Origin: Pseudomonadota bacterium
Lineage (GTDB): Bacteria > Pseudomonadota > Gammaproteobacteria > Burkholderiales > Burkholderiaceae_E
Length of the DNA: 15,998 nucleotides
NCBI GenBank assembly: GCA_023389055.1
Contig: JAEWFA010000057.1
Span: 1-15,998, forward strand
Direction: 5' to 3'
Below, in pieces: positions 1 through 6,778 of the stretch. The position numbers and the translations under genes were made by a program. Every line of letters starts with the position of its first letter. The first letter of the stretch is position 1. The notes under the pieces are model-generated. The model was not told the DNA's origin, made no database searches, and saw only the letters and a list, made by a program, of their open reading frames with translations.

Positions 1-2
1 CC

Positions 3-29
3 GCCCCCGCTGCGCCTCGTTCAGAATAG
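3..29 (+). CDS. Possible C-terminal tail of IhfB (partial)
   Basis: The frame entering from the left edge reads A-P-A-A-P-R-S-E and stops at TAG 27-29, 36 bases before lapA. In betaproteobacteria ihfB (integration host factor beta) commonly precedes lapA, and its C-terminus is often Ala/Pro-rich, so this could be its last eight residues. Eight residues cannot identify a protein. A competing frame stays open from base 1 to a TGA at 64-66 that overlaps the lapA ATG. The call rests on context alone. Confidence 0.3.
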   Translation, partial: APAAPRSE

Positions 30-47
30 CGATCGGTTGCCGATCGC
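29..47 (+). other. Perfect 8-bp hairpin upstream of lapA
   Basis: GCGATCGG (29-36), a TTG loop and CCGATCGC (40-47) form a perfect stem directly after the possible ihfB stop. No T-run follows, so it does not look like a canonical intrinsic terminator. It may act as an mRNA-stabilising or processing structure between ihfB and lapA, or be chance in GC-rich DNA. Confidence 0.3.
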
Positions 48-65
48 GCACCTTGCGGGGCTCTG

Positions 66-389
66 ATGCGTTTCCTCACGTGGCTGTTCAACCTGTTGCT
101 GTTCGTGGCGGCGCTCGGCTTCGCGCTGTCGAACACCGACAACGTCGAGTTGCGTTTCCTGGTGGGCCAGTTGTCCTGGCACGCGCCGCTCGTCGTCTTC
201 CTGCTCGTTTTCCTGATCGCCGGCGTCGTGCTGGGCCTGCTCGCTGCGGTGCCCTCGCTGTTTCGCCAGCGGCGCGAGATCGCGCGGCTCACGAAGGCGC
301 TGCGGCACGCCGCTCCGGTGCCGGAGGCCGTGTCGCCGCCACCGCCGGTCGAGCCGGTGACGGAACCGGCCACCGGGCTGGGCGTCTGA
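66..389 (+). CDS. lapA: LapA family inner-membrane protein (DUF1049)
   Basis: A 107-residue protein with two hydrophobic segments (about residues 2-22 and 40-64), separated by a short periplasmic loop containing N-T-D-N-V-E-L-R-F, typical of the LapA/DUF1049 family. A basic cytoplasmic stretch (R-Q-R-R-E) and a Pro/Val-rich tail follow. In E. coli LapA works with LapB in the membrane complex that tunes LpxC degradation and hence LPS synthesis. The ATG at 66 has a G-rich stretch upstream (GCGGGG, 55-60). lapB begins 13 bases after the stop, which supports the assignment. Length is close to the E. coli protein (about 100 residues). The acidic/Pro tail is the only divergent part. Confidence 0.9.
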   Translation: MRFLTWLFNLLLFVAALGFALSNTDNVELRFLVGQLSWHAPLVVFLLVFLIAGVVLGLLAAVPSLFRQRREIARLTKALRHAAPVPEAVSPPPPVEPVTEPATGLGV

Positions 390-402
390 TCGCCCCCGCG
401 CG

Positions 403-1593
403 ATGCTCGAGTTCGAAGCGTGGTGGCTGCTGGCGATACCCCTGTTCTTCGGGCTGGGTTGGTTCGCTTCGCGCTACGAATCCGGGCAGGCGGCCAGCGC
501 AGTGCGTCGCGACGGTCTGCCCGACGCGTACTTCCGCGGGTTGAACTTCCTGCTCAGCGAGCAGTCGGACAAGGCGATCGACGCATTCATCGACGTCGTG
601 CGCGTAGACCCGGAGACGATCGAGCTGCACTTCGCGCTGGGCAACCTGTTCCGCCGGCGCGGCGAAACCGATCGGGCGATCCGCGTGCACCAGAACCTCG
701 TCGAACGCGGCGATCTCGATGCCGCGCAGCGAGAGCAGGCGTTGTTCGAGCTCGGACAGGACTACCTGAAGGCGGGACTGCTCGATCGGGCCGAGGACGC
801 ATTCAAGCGTCTGGCAACCACCCGCTACGGGCTGCAATCGCTGCAGCACCGGCTCGATATCGCGCAGATGGTGCGCGACTGGCCTCAGGCGATCGAGCTC
901 GCCGAGCGCCTGCAGCGAGACCTCGGCGAGAATCGTTCGCGCGCCATCGCGCACTTTCGCTGCGAGCTCGCGGCGCAGGCGCTGATGGGCGACGCGCCCA
1001 CGCGTACGGTCGATGCGCTGCGCGAGCTCGATCTTGCCGTGCGTGCCGATCCGCGTCACCCGCGTCCGGCGCTGCTGCGCGGCGAGGTGGCCCTGGCCGA
1101 AGGACATCCGCAGACGGCGATCGAAGCGTGGAAGGACGTGCAGCGTTCGAATCCGGCGTGGCTTGCGCTCGTTGCGCAGCAATGGCTCGACGCGTTCGCC
1201 GCGCTCGGGCGCCGCGACGAGGGGATCGAGGCGCTGGAGCAGGTGCAGCGCGAGCATCCTTCCATCGACACCTTCGCCGCGCTGGTCGACGCGCGCGCCG
1301 GGCGCGACGGCGGCGAGCGCGCGGTGCAGTGGGCAGAGCAGGCGCTGCGCGCGTCGCCTTCGCTGCTCGGTCTCGAGAAGCTGCTGAGCACGAAGGCCGC
1401 GCTGCTGGACGCAGGCGAGCGCACCGAGATCGAACTCGCGCAGCAGCTGATCCAGGCGCAGGCGAGACGCCTGTCGCGCTACGTCTGTTCGAATTGCGGA
1501 TTCAAGGCGAGCCGGTTCTACTGGCAGTGCCCCGGGTGCAATCGCTGGGATACCTACGCGCCCAAGCGAAGCGAGGAGCTCGAACGTGACTGA
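403..1593 (+). CDS. lapB: LPS assembly protein LapB (YciM), TPR and rubredoxin-like zinc domain
   Basis: 396 residues, against 389 in E. coli. An N-terminal membrane anchor (about residues 6-22) is followed by tetratricopeptide repeats from about 45 to 340 (for example the H-F-A-L-G-N-L-F-R-R-R-G-E stretch near 76-88). The C-terminus is a rubredoxin-like metal-binding domain with C362-x2-C365 and C376-x2-C379 and the W-D-T-Y ending typical of the family. LapB is a cytoplasm-facing adaptor that promotes FtsH degradation of LpxC and helps couple LPS synthesis to export. Its position after lapA is the standard arrangement. Its last 8 bases overlap the GTG start of hldE1, suggesting translational coupling. 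No key residue is missing. Confidence 0.95.
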   Translation: MLEFEAWWLLAIPLFFGLGWFASRYESGQAASAVRRDGLPDAYFRGLNFLLSEQSDKAIDAFIDVVRVDPETIELHFALGNLFRRRGETDRAIRVHQNLVERGDLDAAQREQALFELGQDYLKAGLLDRAEDAFKRLATTRYGLQSLQHRLDIAQMVRDWPQAIELAERLQRDLGENRSRAIAHFRCELAAQALMGDAPTRTVDALRELDLAVRADPRHPRPALLRGEVALAEGHPQTAIEAWKDVQRSNPAWLALVAQQWLDAFAALGRRDEGIEALEQVQREHPSIDTFAALVDARAGRDGGERAVQWAEQALRASPSLLGLEKLLSTKAALLDAGERTEIELAQQLIQAQARRLSRYVCSNCGFKASRFYWQCPGCNRWDTYAPKRSEELERD

Positions 1594-2545
1594 AGCCGTC
1601 GGACCGGCACTCCGGGTTGGGCCGGCCCCGCCCGACTTCTCGTCCGCGCGCGTGCTCGTGGCCGGCGACCTGATGCTCGATCGGTACTGGTTCGGCGATG
1701 TCTCGCGAATCTCGCCCGAGGCGCCGGTGCCGGTCGTTCGCGTGACGCGCAGCGAGGAACGCCTGGGCGGTGCGGCCAACGTGGCTTTCAACGTCGCCGT
1801 GCTCGGTGCCGGTGCAACGCTCGTCGGCGTCGTCGGCGACGACGAACCGGGGGCGCGCCTCCAGGCGCTTGCCGCCGGCTGCGGCATCGAGTTGCGGGCC
1901 GGCCGCGACGCGCAGGTGCCCACGACCATCAAGCTTCGCGTGATCGGGCGCAACCAGCAATTGCTGCGCGTCGACTTCGAGCAGGCGCCCAGCGAACCGA
2001 TGCTCGTGCGTACCGGCGCCGCCGTGCGCGAAGCGCTGCCGTCGTGCCGCGTGCTCGTGCTCTCCGATTACGGCAAGGGCGCGCTGGCGCGCATCGACTC
2101 GCTGATCGCGCTGGCGCGCGAAGCGAATCGCACGGTGATCGTCGATCCGAAGGGGGACGACTACACGCGCTACGCGGGCGCCACGATTCTCACGCCGAAC
2201 CGGGCCGAGTTGCGCGAGGTCGTCGGGAGCTGGCGCGACGAGTCCGACCTGCGCCTGCGCGCCCAGGCACTGCGCGAATCGCTCGGGGTGCGCTACTTGC
2301 TGCTCACCCGCTCCGAAGAGGGGATGACGCTGTTCTCCGATGATGGCGTGCTCGACGTTGCTGCGCAGGCGCGCGAGGTCTATGACGTGTCCGGGGCGGG
2401 AGACACCGTGGTGGCGGTGCTCGCCTCGATGATCGCTGCCGGTCGGCCCGTCGACGAGGCGGTACGACTGGCAAACCGGGCCGCCGGCATCGTCGTCGGC
2501 AAGCTCGGCACGGCGGCCGCGACACCGCAGGAGTTGTTCGGGTGA
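1586..2545 (+). CDS. rfaE1: D-glycero-beta-D-manno-heptose-7-phosphate kinase (HldE1/RfaE1)
   Basis: A 319-residue PfkB-type sugar kinase that phosphorylates heptose 7-phosphate to the 1,7-bisphosphate for LPS core synthesis. Visible landmarks are G-D-L-M-L-D-R-Y near 27-34, G-G-A-A-N-V-A at 61-67, D-P-K-G at 187-190, T-P-N at 203-205 and D-V-S-G-A-G-D-T at 267-274, where D273 is the expected catalytic base. It ends after the kinase domain, so the nucleotidyltransferase half (RfaE2) must be encoded elsewhere, as is usual in betaproteobacteria. The start is GTG at 1586, inside the end of lapB, with a GAGGAG-type ribosome-binding site at about 1573-1578. The stop overlaps the next GTG start by 4 bases. 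Confidence 0.95.
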   Translation: MTEAVGPALRVGPAPPDFSSARVLVAGDLMLDRYWFGDVSRISPEAPVPVVRVTRSEERLGGAANVAFNVAVLGAGATLVGVVGDDEPGARLQALAAGCGIELRAGRDAQVPTTIKLRVIGRNQQLLRVDFEQAPSEPMLVRTGAAVREALPSCRVLVLSDYGKGALARIDSLIALAREANRTVIVDPKGDDYTRYAGATILTPNRAELREVVGSWRDESDLRLRAQALRESLGVRYLLLTRSEEGMTLFSDDGVLDVAAQAREVYDVSGAGDTVVAVLASMIAAGRPVDEAVRLANRAAGIVVGKLGTAAATPQELFG

Positions 2546-2949
2546 AGCGCGCCGGCATGCGCGCGCTCGTCGCAGGCCACGTCGCGGCTTGCGCGCGCGC
2601 GCTCCTCGTCTTCCTGGCGCTCGCGCTCGGCAGTGCCGCCACCTACGCGCTCGACGCCAACACGGCTTCCGCCGACGAACTGCAGACCATCCGCGGCATC
2701 GGCCCGGCAACGGCAGCGCGCATCGTCCAGGAGCGACAGCGCGAGCCGTTCCGCGACCTCGACGATCTTCGCAGCCGCGTGCGCGGAATCGGCGAAAAGA
2801 ACCTGCGCAAGATGCAGGACGCAGGACTCGCCGTCGGCGGTGCGCACGTCGTCGAAGGAACCGGCCGGGCGAAAGTGATCGAGCCTGCCGCATCCCGGCG
2901 CGACGCAAGCCCCGCGCGCATCGAGCGCTACGTGGGGCGTCCGCGGTGA
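2542..2949 (+). CDS. ComEA-like exported helix-hairpin-helix DNA-binding protein
   Basis: A 135-residue protein with an N-terminal signal peptide or anchor (hydrophobic about 20-36, ending A-A-T-Y-A). A tandem helix-hairpin-helix domain follows, with D-A-N-T-A-S-A-D-E-L at 38-47, R-G-I-G-P-A-T-A at 51-58 and R-G-I-G-E-K-N-L at 81-88. This is the ComEA family, whose members bind double-stranded DNA in the periplasm and help pull it in during natural transformation. The C-terminal 40 residues are basic and not clearly conserved. The GTG start overlaps the hldE1 stop (GTGA), and the next GTG start overlaps its own stop in the same way. An internal ATG at 2557 is an alternative start. A role in competence is inferred, although pilT and pilU lie nearby. 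Confidence 0.85.
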   Translation: MKRAGMRALVAGHVAACARALLVFLALALGSAATYALDANTASADELQTIRGIGPATAARIVQERQREPFRDLDDLRSRVRGIGEKNLRKMQDAGLAVGGAHVVEGTGRAKVIEPAASRRDASPARIERYVGRPR

Positions 2950-3836
2950 CGGCGTCGAGTCCTTCGCACCCGGTGCTCACCGCGATCGATCGCCTGCGGC
3001 TATATGGGCGGCTCACGCGACTGCACCGCCCGATCGGCACGCTGCTGCTGCTGTGGCCGACGTTGTGGGCGTTGTTCGTCGCGGCCGACGGCTGGCCGGG
3101 CAATTACGTGCTCTTCGCGTTCGTGCTCGGCACGCTGCTGATGCGCTCGGCGGGTTGCGCGATCAACGACTGGGCCGACCGCGACTTCGACGGGCGGGTC
3201 GAGCGCACGCGCGAGCGTCCGCTGGCGACGGGCGCCTTGCGGCCTTGGGAGGCGCTCGCCGTCTTCGGGGTGCTCTCGCTGCTCGCGCTGCTGCTCGTGC
3301 TGCCCCTTCCCGGGCTGGTCTGGGTGCTGGCCGCCGTCGCCGCGTTCCTCGCCGCGAGTTATCCGTTCACCAAGCGTTTCCTCGCGTTGCCTCAGGCATA
3401 CCTGGGGATCGCTTTCGGCTTCGGCATCCCGATGGGCTTCGCCGCGGTGCAGGGGACGTTGCCGCCGGCAGCGGGATGGATGCTGGCGGCGAACATCTTC
3501 TGGGCGCTCGCCTACGACACCGAATACGCGATGGTAGACCGCGACGACGACCGGAAGATCGGCATTCGCACCGCGGCGATCACCTTCGGGCGCCTCGACG
3601 TGCTGATGGTGATGATCTGCTACGCGATGACGATCGCGCTGCTCGCGCAGGTCGGCCGCATCGAGCAGCTCGGCGCGCCGTACTACGCCGGGCTTGCGGG
3701 TGCCGCCGCCATCGCCGTCTGGCACTACACGATGATCCGCGATCGCAGCCGCGCCGGCTGCTTTCGCGCGTTCAATCACAACAACTGGTTCGGCGCCGTC
3801 GTTTTCGCGGGGATCGCCGTGGATCTGATGTTCTGA
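2946..3836 (+). CDS. ubiA: 4-hydroxybenzoate polyprenyltransferase
   Basis: A 296-residue polytopic membrane prenyltransferase that attaches the polyprenyl tail to 4-hydroxybenzoate in ubiquinone synthesis. The two Asp-rich motifs that bind prenyl diphosphate through magnesium are present: N-D-W-A-D-R-D-F-D at 74-82 and D-T-E-Y-A-M-V-D-R-D-D-D at 191-202. The family motif R-L-H-R-P-I-G-T-L-L-L-L-W-P-T-L lies at 25-40. I chose GTG 2946 because it overlaps the comEA-like stop (GTGA) and gives a length close to E. coli UbiA (290). The open frame continues far upstream, but that part lies within the comEA-like gene and does not resemble UbiA. It is the last gene of the operon and faces proC. Confidence 0.95.
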   Translation: MTASSPSHPVLTAIDRLRLYGRLTRLHRPIGTLLLLWPTLWALFVAADGWPGNYVLFAFVLGTLLMRSAGCAINDWADRDFDGRVERTRERPLATGALRPWEALAVFGVLSLLALLLVLPLPGLVWVLAAVAAFLAASYPFTKRFLALPQAYLGIAFGFGIPMGFAAVQGTLPPAAGWMLAANIFWALAYDTEYAMVDRDDDRKIGIRTAAITFGRLDVLMVMICYAMTIALLAQVGRIEQLGAPYYAGLAGAAAIAVWHYTMIRDRSRAGCFRAFNHNNWFGAVVFAGIAVDLMF

Positions 3837-3839
3837 GCG

Positions 3840-3861
3840 AAGGGAAGGAGTTCCCTTACTT
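3840..3861. terminator. Hairpin between convergent ubiA and proC
   Basis: AAGGGAA (3840-3846), loop GGAG and TTCCCTT (3851-3857) make a perfect 7-bp stem 3 bases after the ubiA stop, overlapping the proC stop codon (TAA on the minus strand, 3858-3856). A short T-rich stretch (TTACTT) follows on the plus strand. It could terminate both convergent units. The T-run is weak, so this is a likely but not certain terminator. Confidence 0.5.
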
Positions 3862-4668
3862 CCCGAACTCCTCCCCCAACTGCGCCCCCCGCCGTTCGGC
3901 TGCGCGCAGCGCGTCGACGAAGATCGTGCGCAGCGGACTGGCATCGAAGACTTCCAGCGCGGCGGCGGTCGTGCCGCCCTTGGAAGTGACTCGTTTGCGC
4001 AGCGAGGCAACGGGCTCATCGCTGCGAATCGCCAGTTCCGAGGCGCCGGCGAACGTGTGCAGCACGAGCGAGCGCGCCTGGCGCTCGTCAAGCCCGAGCG
4101 TGCACGCGGCCTGCTGCATCGCCTCCATCAGCAGGAACACGTAGGCCGGGCCGCTTCCGCTCACCGCGGTCACCGCATCGAGGGCAGGCTCGGCATCGAC
4201 CCAGACGATTTCGCCGACGACCGACAACGTTCGCGCCGCGAGGTCGCGGTCGACCTCGGCGAGTTCCTTCGCCGCGTAGAGCCCGGTGACGCCGCGGCCG
4301 ATCAGCGCCGGAGTGTTCGGCATTGCGCGAACGATCCGCCGATGCCCATCGAGCCAGCGCGCGACGTCCGCACTGCGGATTCCGGCGGCGATGCTCACGA
4401 CGAGCGCGCCGGAGAGCGCCGCGCCCAGCCCCTCGATCGCGGCGCGCATCTGCTGCGGCTTCACGGCGAGCACGCACAGTTCGGCGCCCTTCAGCGCGTC
4501 GACGTCGGCCGATTCGATCGCAACGACGCCGAAACGCTCGCGCAGCGTCTCGCGCTGCAGTGCCGCCGGCTCGACGACGACGAAGGAGGCGGGAGCGACA
4601 TCGCGGGCAACGAGGCCGCCGATCAGGGCGGCGGCCATGTTGCCGCCTCCGATGAATGCGATCTTCAT
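3856..4668 (-). CDS. proC: Pyrroline-5-carboxylate reductase
   Basis: A 270-residue enzyme catalysing the last step of proline synthesis, NAD(P)H-dependent reduction of pyrroline-5-carboxylate. The N-terminal Rossmann motif is I-G-G-G-N-M-A (6-12), M-P-N-T-P lies at 116-120, and the C-terminal dimer/active-site signatures are V-S-G-S-G-P-A-Y (169-176) and T-S-K-G-G-T-T (228-234). Length matches the family (about 270). The ATG at 4668 has a GGAG 8 bases upstream. It lies 73 bases downstream of murJ on the same strand, with a terminator-like hairpin between them. proA, an earlier enzyme of the same pathway, is at the other end of the window, so the pathway genes are not clustered. Confidence 0.95.
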   Translation of the reverse strand: MKIAFIGGGNMAAALIGGLVARDVAPASFVVVEPAALQRETLRERFGVVAIESADVDALKGAELCVLAVKPQQMRAAIEGLGAALSGALVVSIAAGIRSADVARWLDGHRRIVRAMPNTPALIGRGVTGLYAAKELAEVDRDLAARTLSVVGEIVWVDAEPALDAVTAVSGSGPAYVFLLMEAMQQAACTLGLDERQARSLVLHTFAGASELAIRSDEPVASLRKRVTSKGGTTAAALEVFDASPLRTIFVDALRAAERRGAQLGEEFGK

Positions 4669-4693
4669 GGACGAACTCCGGGAACGAATCGGG

Positions 4694-4716
4694 AAAATCG
4701 CCGAAGCGCGCGGCGA
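4694..4716 (-). terminator. Intrinsic terminator downstream of murJ
   Basis: Read on the minus strand, TCGCCG (4716-4711), a 7-base loop and CGGCGA (4703-4698) form a 6-bp GC-rich stem followed at once by TTTT (4697-4694). It lies 26 bases past the murJ stop and 26 bases before the proC start. It could end or attenuate murJ transcription before proC. Confidence 0.5.
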
Positions 4717-4741
4717 AGTCCGGCTACCGCGGCGAAAAGGC

Positions 4742-6334
4742 TCATGCCGCGCGGTGCACGCCGGTGCGCATCAGGTGCAGCGGACGCATGCCGAGCGCGA
4801 GCAGCGAAAGCGCGTACAGCGCGGCGCCGCCCGCGACGAAGCCCAGCACGAGCACGATGCGCAGCGCCGGTTGCGCGCGAAGCGCGATCCAGTCGAAGCG
4901 GTCGACGCCGTAGCGCAGCGCCGCGGCGAGCGCCGCCGCGGCCAACGCGGTCTGCAGCAGGAACCTGGTCCATCCCGGCGACGGGCGCCATGAATTGCGC
5001 CGATACAGTCCGATGAGGAGCATCGCAGCGTTGGCCAGCGCCCCGAGCGAGATCGACACCGTCAATCCCGCGTGTCGCAGCCACGGAACCGTGACGAGGT
5101 TCATCAATTGCGTGACGACGAGCACGACGAGAGCGATGCGCACGGGCGTGCGCACGTCCTGCTTCGCGTAGAAACCGGGGGCGAGAACCTTGATGGCGAT
5201 CAGGCCGACGATGCCGATCGAGTACCCCGTCACGGCCAGCCGCGTCATCTGGACGTCGCGTGCATCGAAGCGGCCGTAATGGAACAGCAGCGCGGTCAGC
5301 GGCTCTGCCAGCACGGCAAGCCCCACCATGCACGGCACGGCGAGGACGACGCACAGGCGCAGCCCCCAGTCGAGCAGCGCCCGGTAGTCGTCGTCGCGGC
5401 CGTCGGCGCGCGCGCGCGACAAGGTCGGCAGCAGCACGGTTCCCAGCGCGACGCCGAGCAATGCCGTGGGGAACTCCATCAGACGATCGGCGTACGAGAT
5501 CCACGACACGCTGCCCTCGGCCAGGCGGGAGGCGATGTGCGTGTTGATCAACAGGCTGATCTGCGCGACCGACACCGCGAGCGCGGCCGGCGCCATCAGC
5601 GACAGGATTCGTCGCGTGTGCTCGTCGGCGAGCGCGGCGCGCAGCCCGAAGCCGATGCGCGGCAGCATCCCTATGCGACGCAGCGCGGGCACCTGCAGCG
5701 CAAGCTGCGCAACACCGCCCAGCACGACGCCCGCCGCCAGCGCGTACACCGGCCGATCGAAGTGATCGGCCAGCCCGATCGCCGAGGCGATGAACGCGAG
5801 GTTCAACAGCACCGGCGTGAACGCGGGCACCGCGAAGCGGCGCCAGGTATTCAGGATGCCGGCGGCGAGCGAGACCAGCGACACGAACACGATGTAGGGA
5901 AACATCCATCGTGTCATGACGATCGCTGCGTCGAAGACTTCCGGCTGCGACTGCAAGCCGGCCGCTACGAGGGTGACCAGCAAGGGTGCGCCGATCACGC
6001 CGAGCACCGAGACGGCGAGCAGCGCCCAGAACAGCAGCGTCGCGACACGATCGACGACGAGTCGGGTTGCCCGCGCGGCGGCTGCCGCATCGCCGGGATG
6101 ATCCCGCTCCGCCTGCGTGCGCGACTCGGCGAGGATCGGCACGAAGGCCTGCGAGAAGGCGCCTTCGGCGAAAAGGCGCCGCAGCAGGTTCGGCAGGCGG
6201 AACGCGACGAAGAATGCATCGGTGAAACCGCTCGCGCCGAACACGGCTGCGGTGATGTTCTCGCGCGCCAGGCCGGTGATGCGCGACAGCAACGTCAGCC
6301 CGCTGACGGTCATCGCCGCCTTCGCCAGGCTCAT
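4742..6334 (-). CDS. murJ: Lipid II flippase MurJ (MviN)
   Basis: A 530-residue polytopic inner-membrane protein of the MOP exporter superfamily, with about 14 predicted hydrophobic segments. It flips lipid II to the periplasmic face for peptidoglycan synthesis. Residues essential in E. coli MurJ are at the same positions here (R18, R24, D39, R52), and Y-A-D-R-L-M-E-F at 281-288 supplies the later Arg/Glu pair (R284, E287). F-A-E-G-A-F-S-Q-A-F-V-P at 55-66 is the family signature. The start is the ATG at 6334, with only a weak ribosome-binding site. It is transcribed divergently from rpsT, a common arrangement in proteobacteria. It is slightly longer than E. coli MurJ (511). No defect is visible. 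Confidence 0.96.
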   Translation of the reverse strand: MSLAKAAMTVSGLTLLSRITGLARENITAAVFGASGFTDAFFVAFRLPNLLRRLFAEGAFSQAFVPILAESRTQAERDHPGDAAAAARATRLVVDRVATLLFWALLAVSVLGVIGAPLLVTLVAAGLQSQPEVFDAAIVMTRWMFPYIVFVSLVSLAAGILNTWRRFAVPAFTPVLLNLAFIASAIGLADHFDRPVYALAAGVVLGGVAQLALQVPALRRIGMLPRIGFGLRAALADEHTRRILSLMAPAALAVSVAQISLLINTHIASRLAEGSVSWISYADRLMEFPTALLGVALGTVLLPTLSRARADGRDDDYRALLDWGLRLCVVLAVPCMVGLAVLAEPLTALLFHYGRFDARDVQMTRLAVTGYSIGIVGLIAIKVLAPGFYAKQDVRTPVRIALVVLVVTQLMNLVTVPWLRHAGLTVSISLGALANAAMLLIGLYRRNSWRPSPGWTRFLLQTALAAAALAAALRYGVDRFDWIALRAQPALRIVLVLGFVAGGAALYALSLLALGMRPLHLMRTGVHRAA

Positions 6335-6365
6335 CGTCGGCGCCCCGGGAGCGATTGCACGCGCC

Positions 6366-6395
6366 TTGCCGCATGCCTGCGAAGTCGGTTATGAT
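6366..6395 (+). promoter_or_regulatory. Sigma-70-type promoter of rpsT
   Basis: TTGCCG (6366-6371) and TATGAT (6390-6395) are separated by 18 bases, matching the -35 and -10 consensus at 4/6 and 5/6. Transcription would start near 6402, leaving a leader of about 65 bases before rpsT. The site lies in the 133-base gap between divergent murJ and rpsT. Confidence 0.6.
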
Positions 6396-6467
6396 CCAAG
6401 GCTTTCCAGAATTTTCCGGGCGACGAAACTCCGCGCGGCCGGATCGAAAATCGAGCGAGATTCTCTC

Positions 6468-6731
6468 ATGGCGAACATTGCATCGGCGCGCAAGCGAGCC
6501 CGCCAGGCCGTCCAGCGCAACCTGCACAACTCCAGCCTGCGCTCGCGGCTGCGCACGGCGATCAAGTCCGTGCGCAAGGCGATCGCCGCAGGCGATGCGC
6601 AGATCGCACGCAGCACGCTGCAGTCGGCACAAGGCGTGATCGATCGCATCGCCGACAAGAAGATCATCCACAAGAACGCCGCCGCACGGTACAAGAGCCG
6701 CCTGTCGGCCGCCGTGAAGTCGATGGGCTGA
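6468..6731 (+). CDS. rpsT: 30S ribosomal protein S20
   Basis: 87 residues, the same length as E. coli S20. The start M-A-N-I-A-S-A-R-K-R-A-R-Q, the very basic composition and the helical A-A-x-R-Y-K-S-R-L ending are diagnostic. S20 is a primary binder of the 5' domain of 16S rRNA. I chose the ATG at 6468 because M-A-N-I is the universal N-terminus. The same frame stays open for 350 bases upstream, but that stretch is antisense to murJ. It has its own promoter and is probably a single-gene unit ending in a purine-rich hairpin region. The ribosome-binding site (GCGAGA) is weak. Confidence 0.97.
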   Translation: MANIASARKRARQAVQRNLHNSSLRSRLRTAIKSVRKAIAAGDAQIARSTLQSAQGVIDRIADKKIIHKNAAARYKSRLSAAVKSMG

Positions 6732-6740
6732 AGAAGAAAG

Positions 6741-6778
6741 AAGAGGGAAAGGGAAAGGGGACAGCCCTTCCCCTTCCG
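6741..6778. terminator. Imperfect hairpin between convergent rpsT and yggS
   Basis: AAGGGG (6755-6760) pairs with CCCCTT (6770-6775) across a 9-base loop, and the pairing extends with one bulged A to GG/CC. It lies between the rpsT stop (6731) and the yggS stop (6779), in a tract that is almost all purine up to 6761 and mostly pyrimidine after it. It probably terminates rpsT and perhaps yggS, although there is no good T-run. Confidence 0.4.

Noticed and set aside
137..145. Possible degenerate Walker A in PilU (residues 137-145, ending in Asn)
   Set aside because: The GxxxxGKS core is intact and only the residue after it differs. Walker B, Asp and His boxes are also intact, so no loss of activity is implied. 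The start and end here are residue numbers of the pilU product, not window bases.
289..1953. 554-codon open frame on the minus strand across lapB and the start of hldE1
   Set aside because: It is antisense to two clearly conserved genes, its translation is low-complexity Arg/Ala-rich with no motif, and such frames are expected in high-GC DNA with few stop codons.
2589..2945. 119-residue N-terminal extension of UbiA
   Set aside because: The extension is an Arg-rich shifted frame of the comEA-like gene, and GTG 2946 gives the normal UbiA length and N-terminus.
4665..6671. 668-codon open frame on the minus strand covering murJ and antisense rpsT
   Set aside because: It is a shifted frame of murJ, which is conserved residue by residue in the chosen frame. 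The shadow is Arg-rich with no domain.
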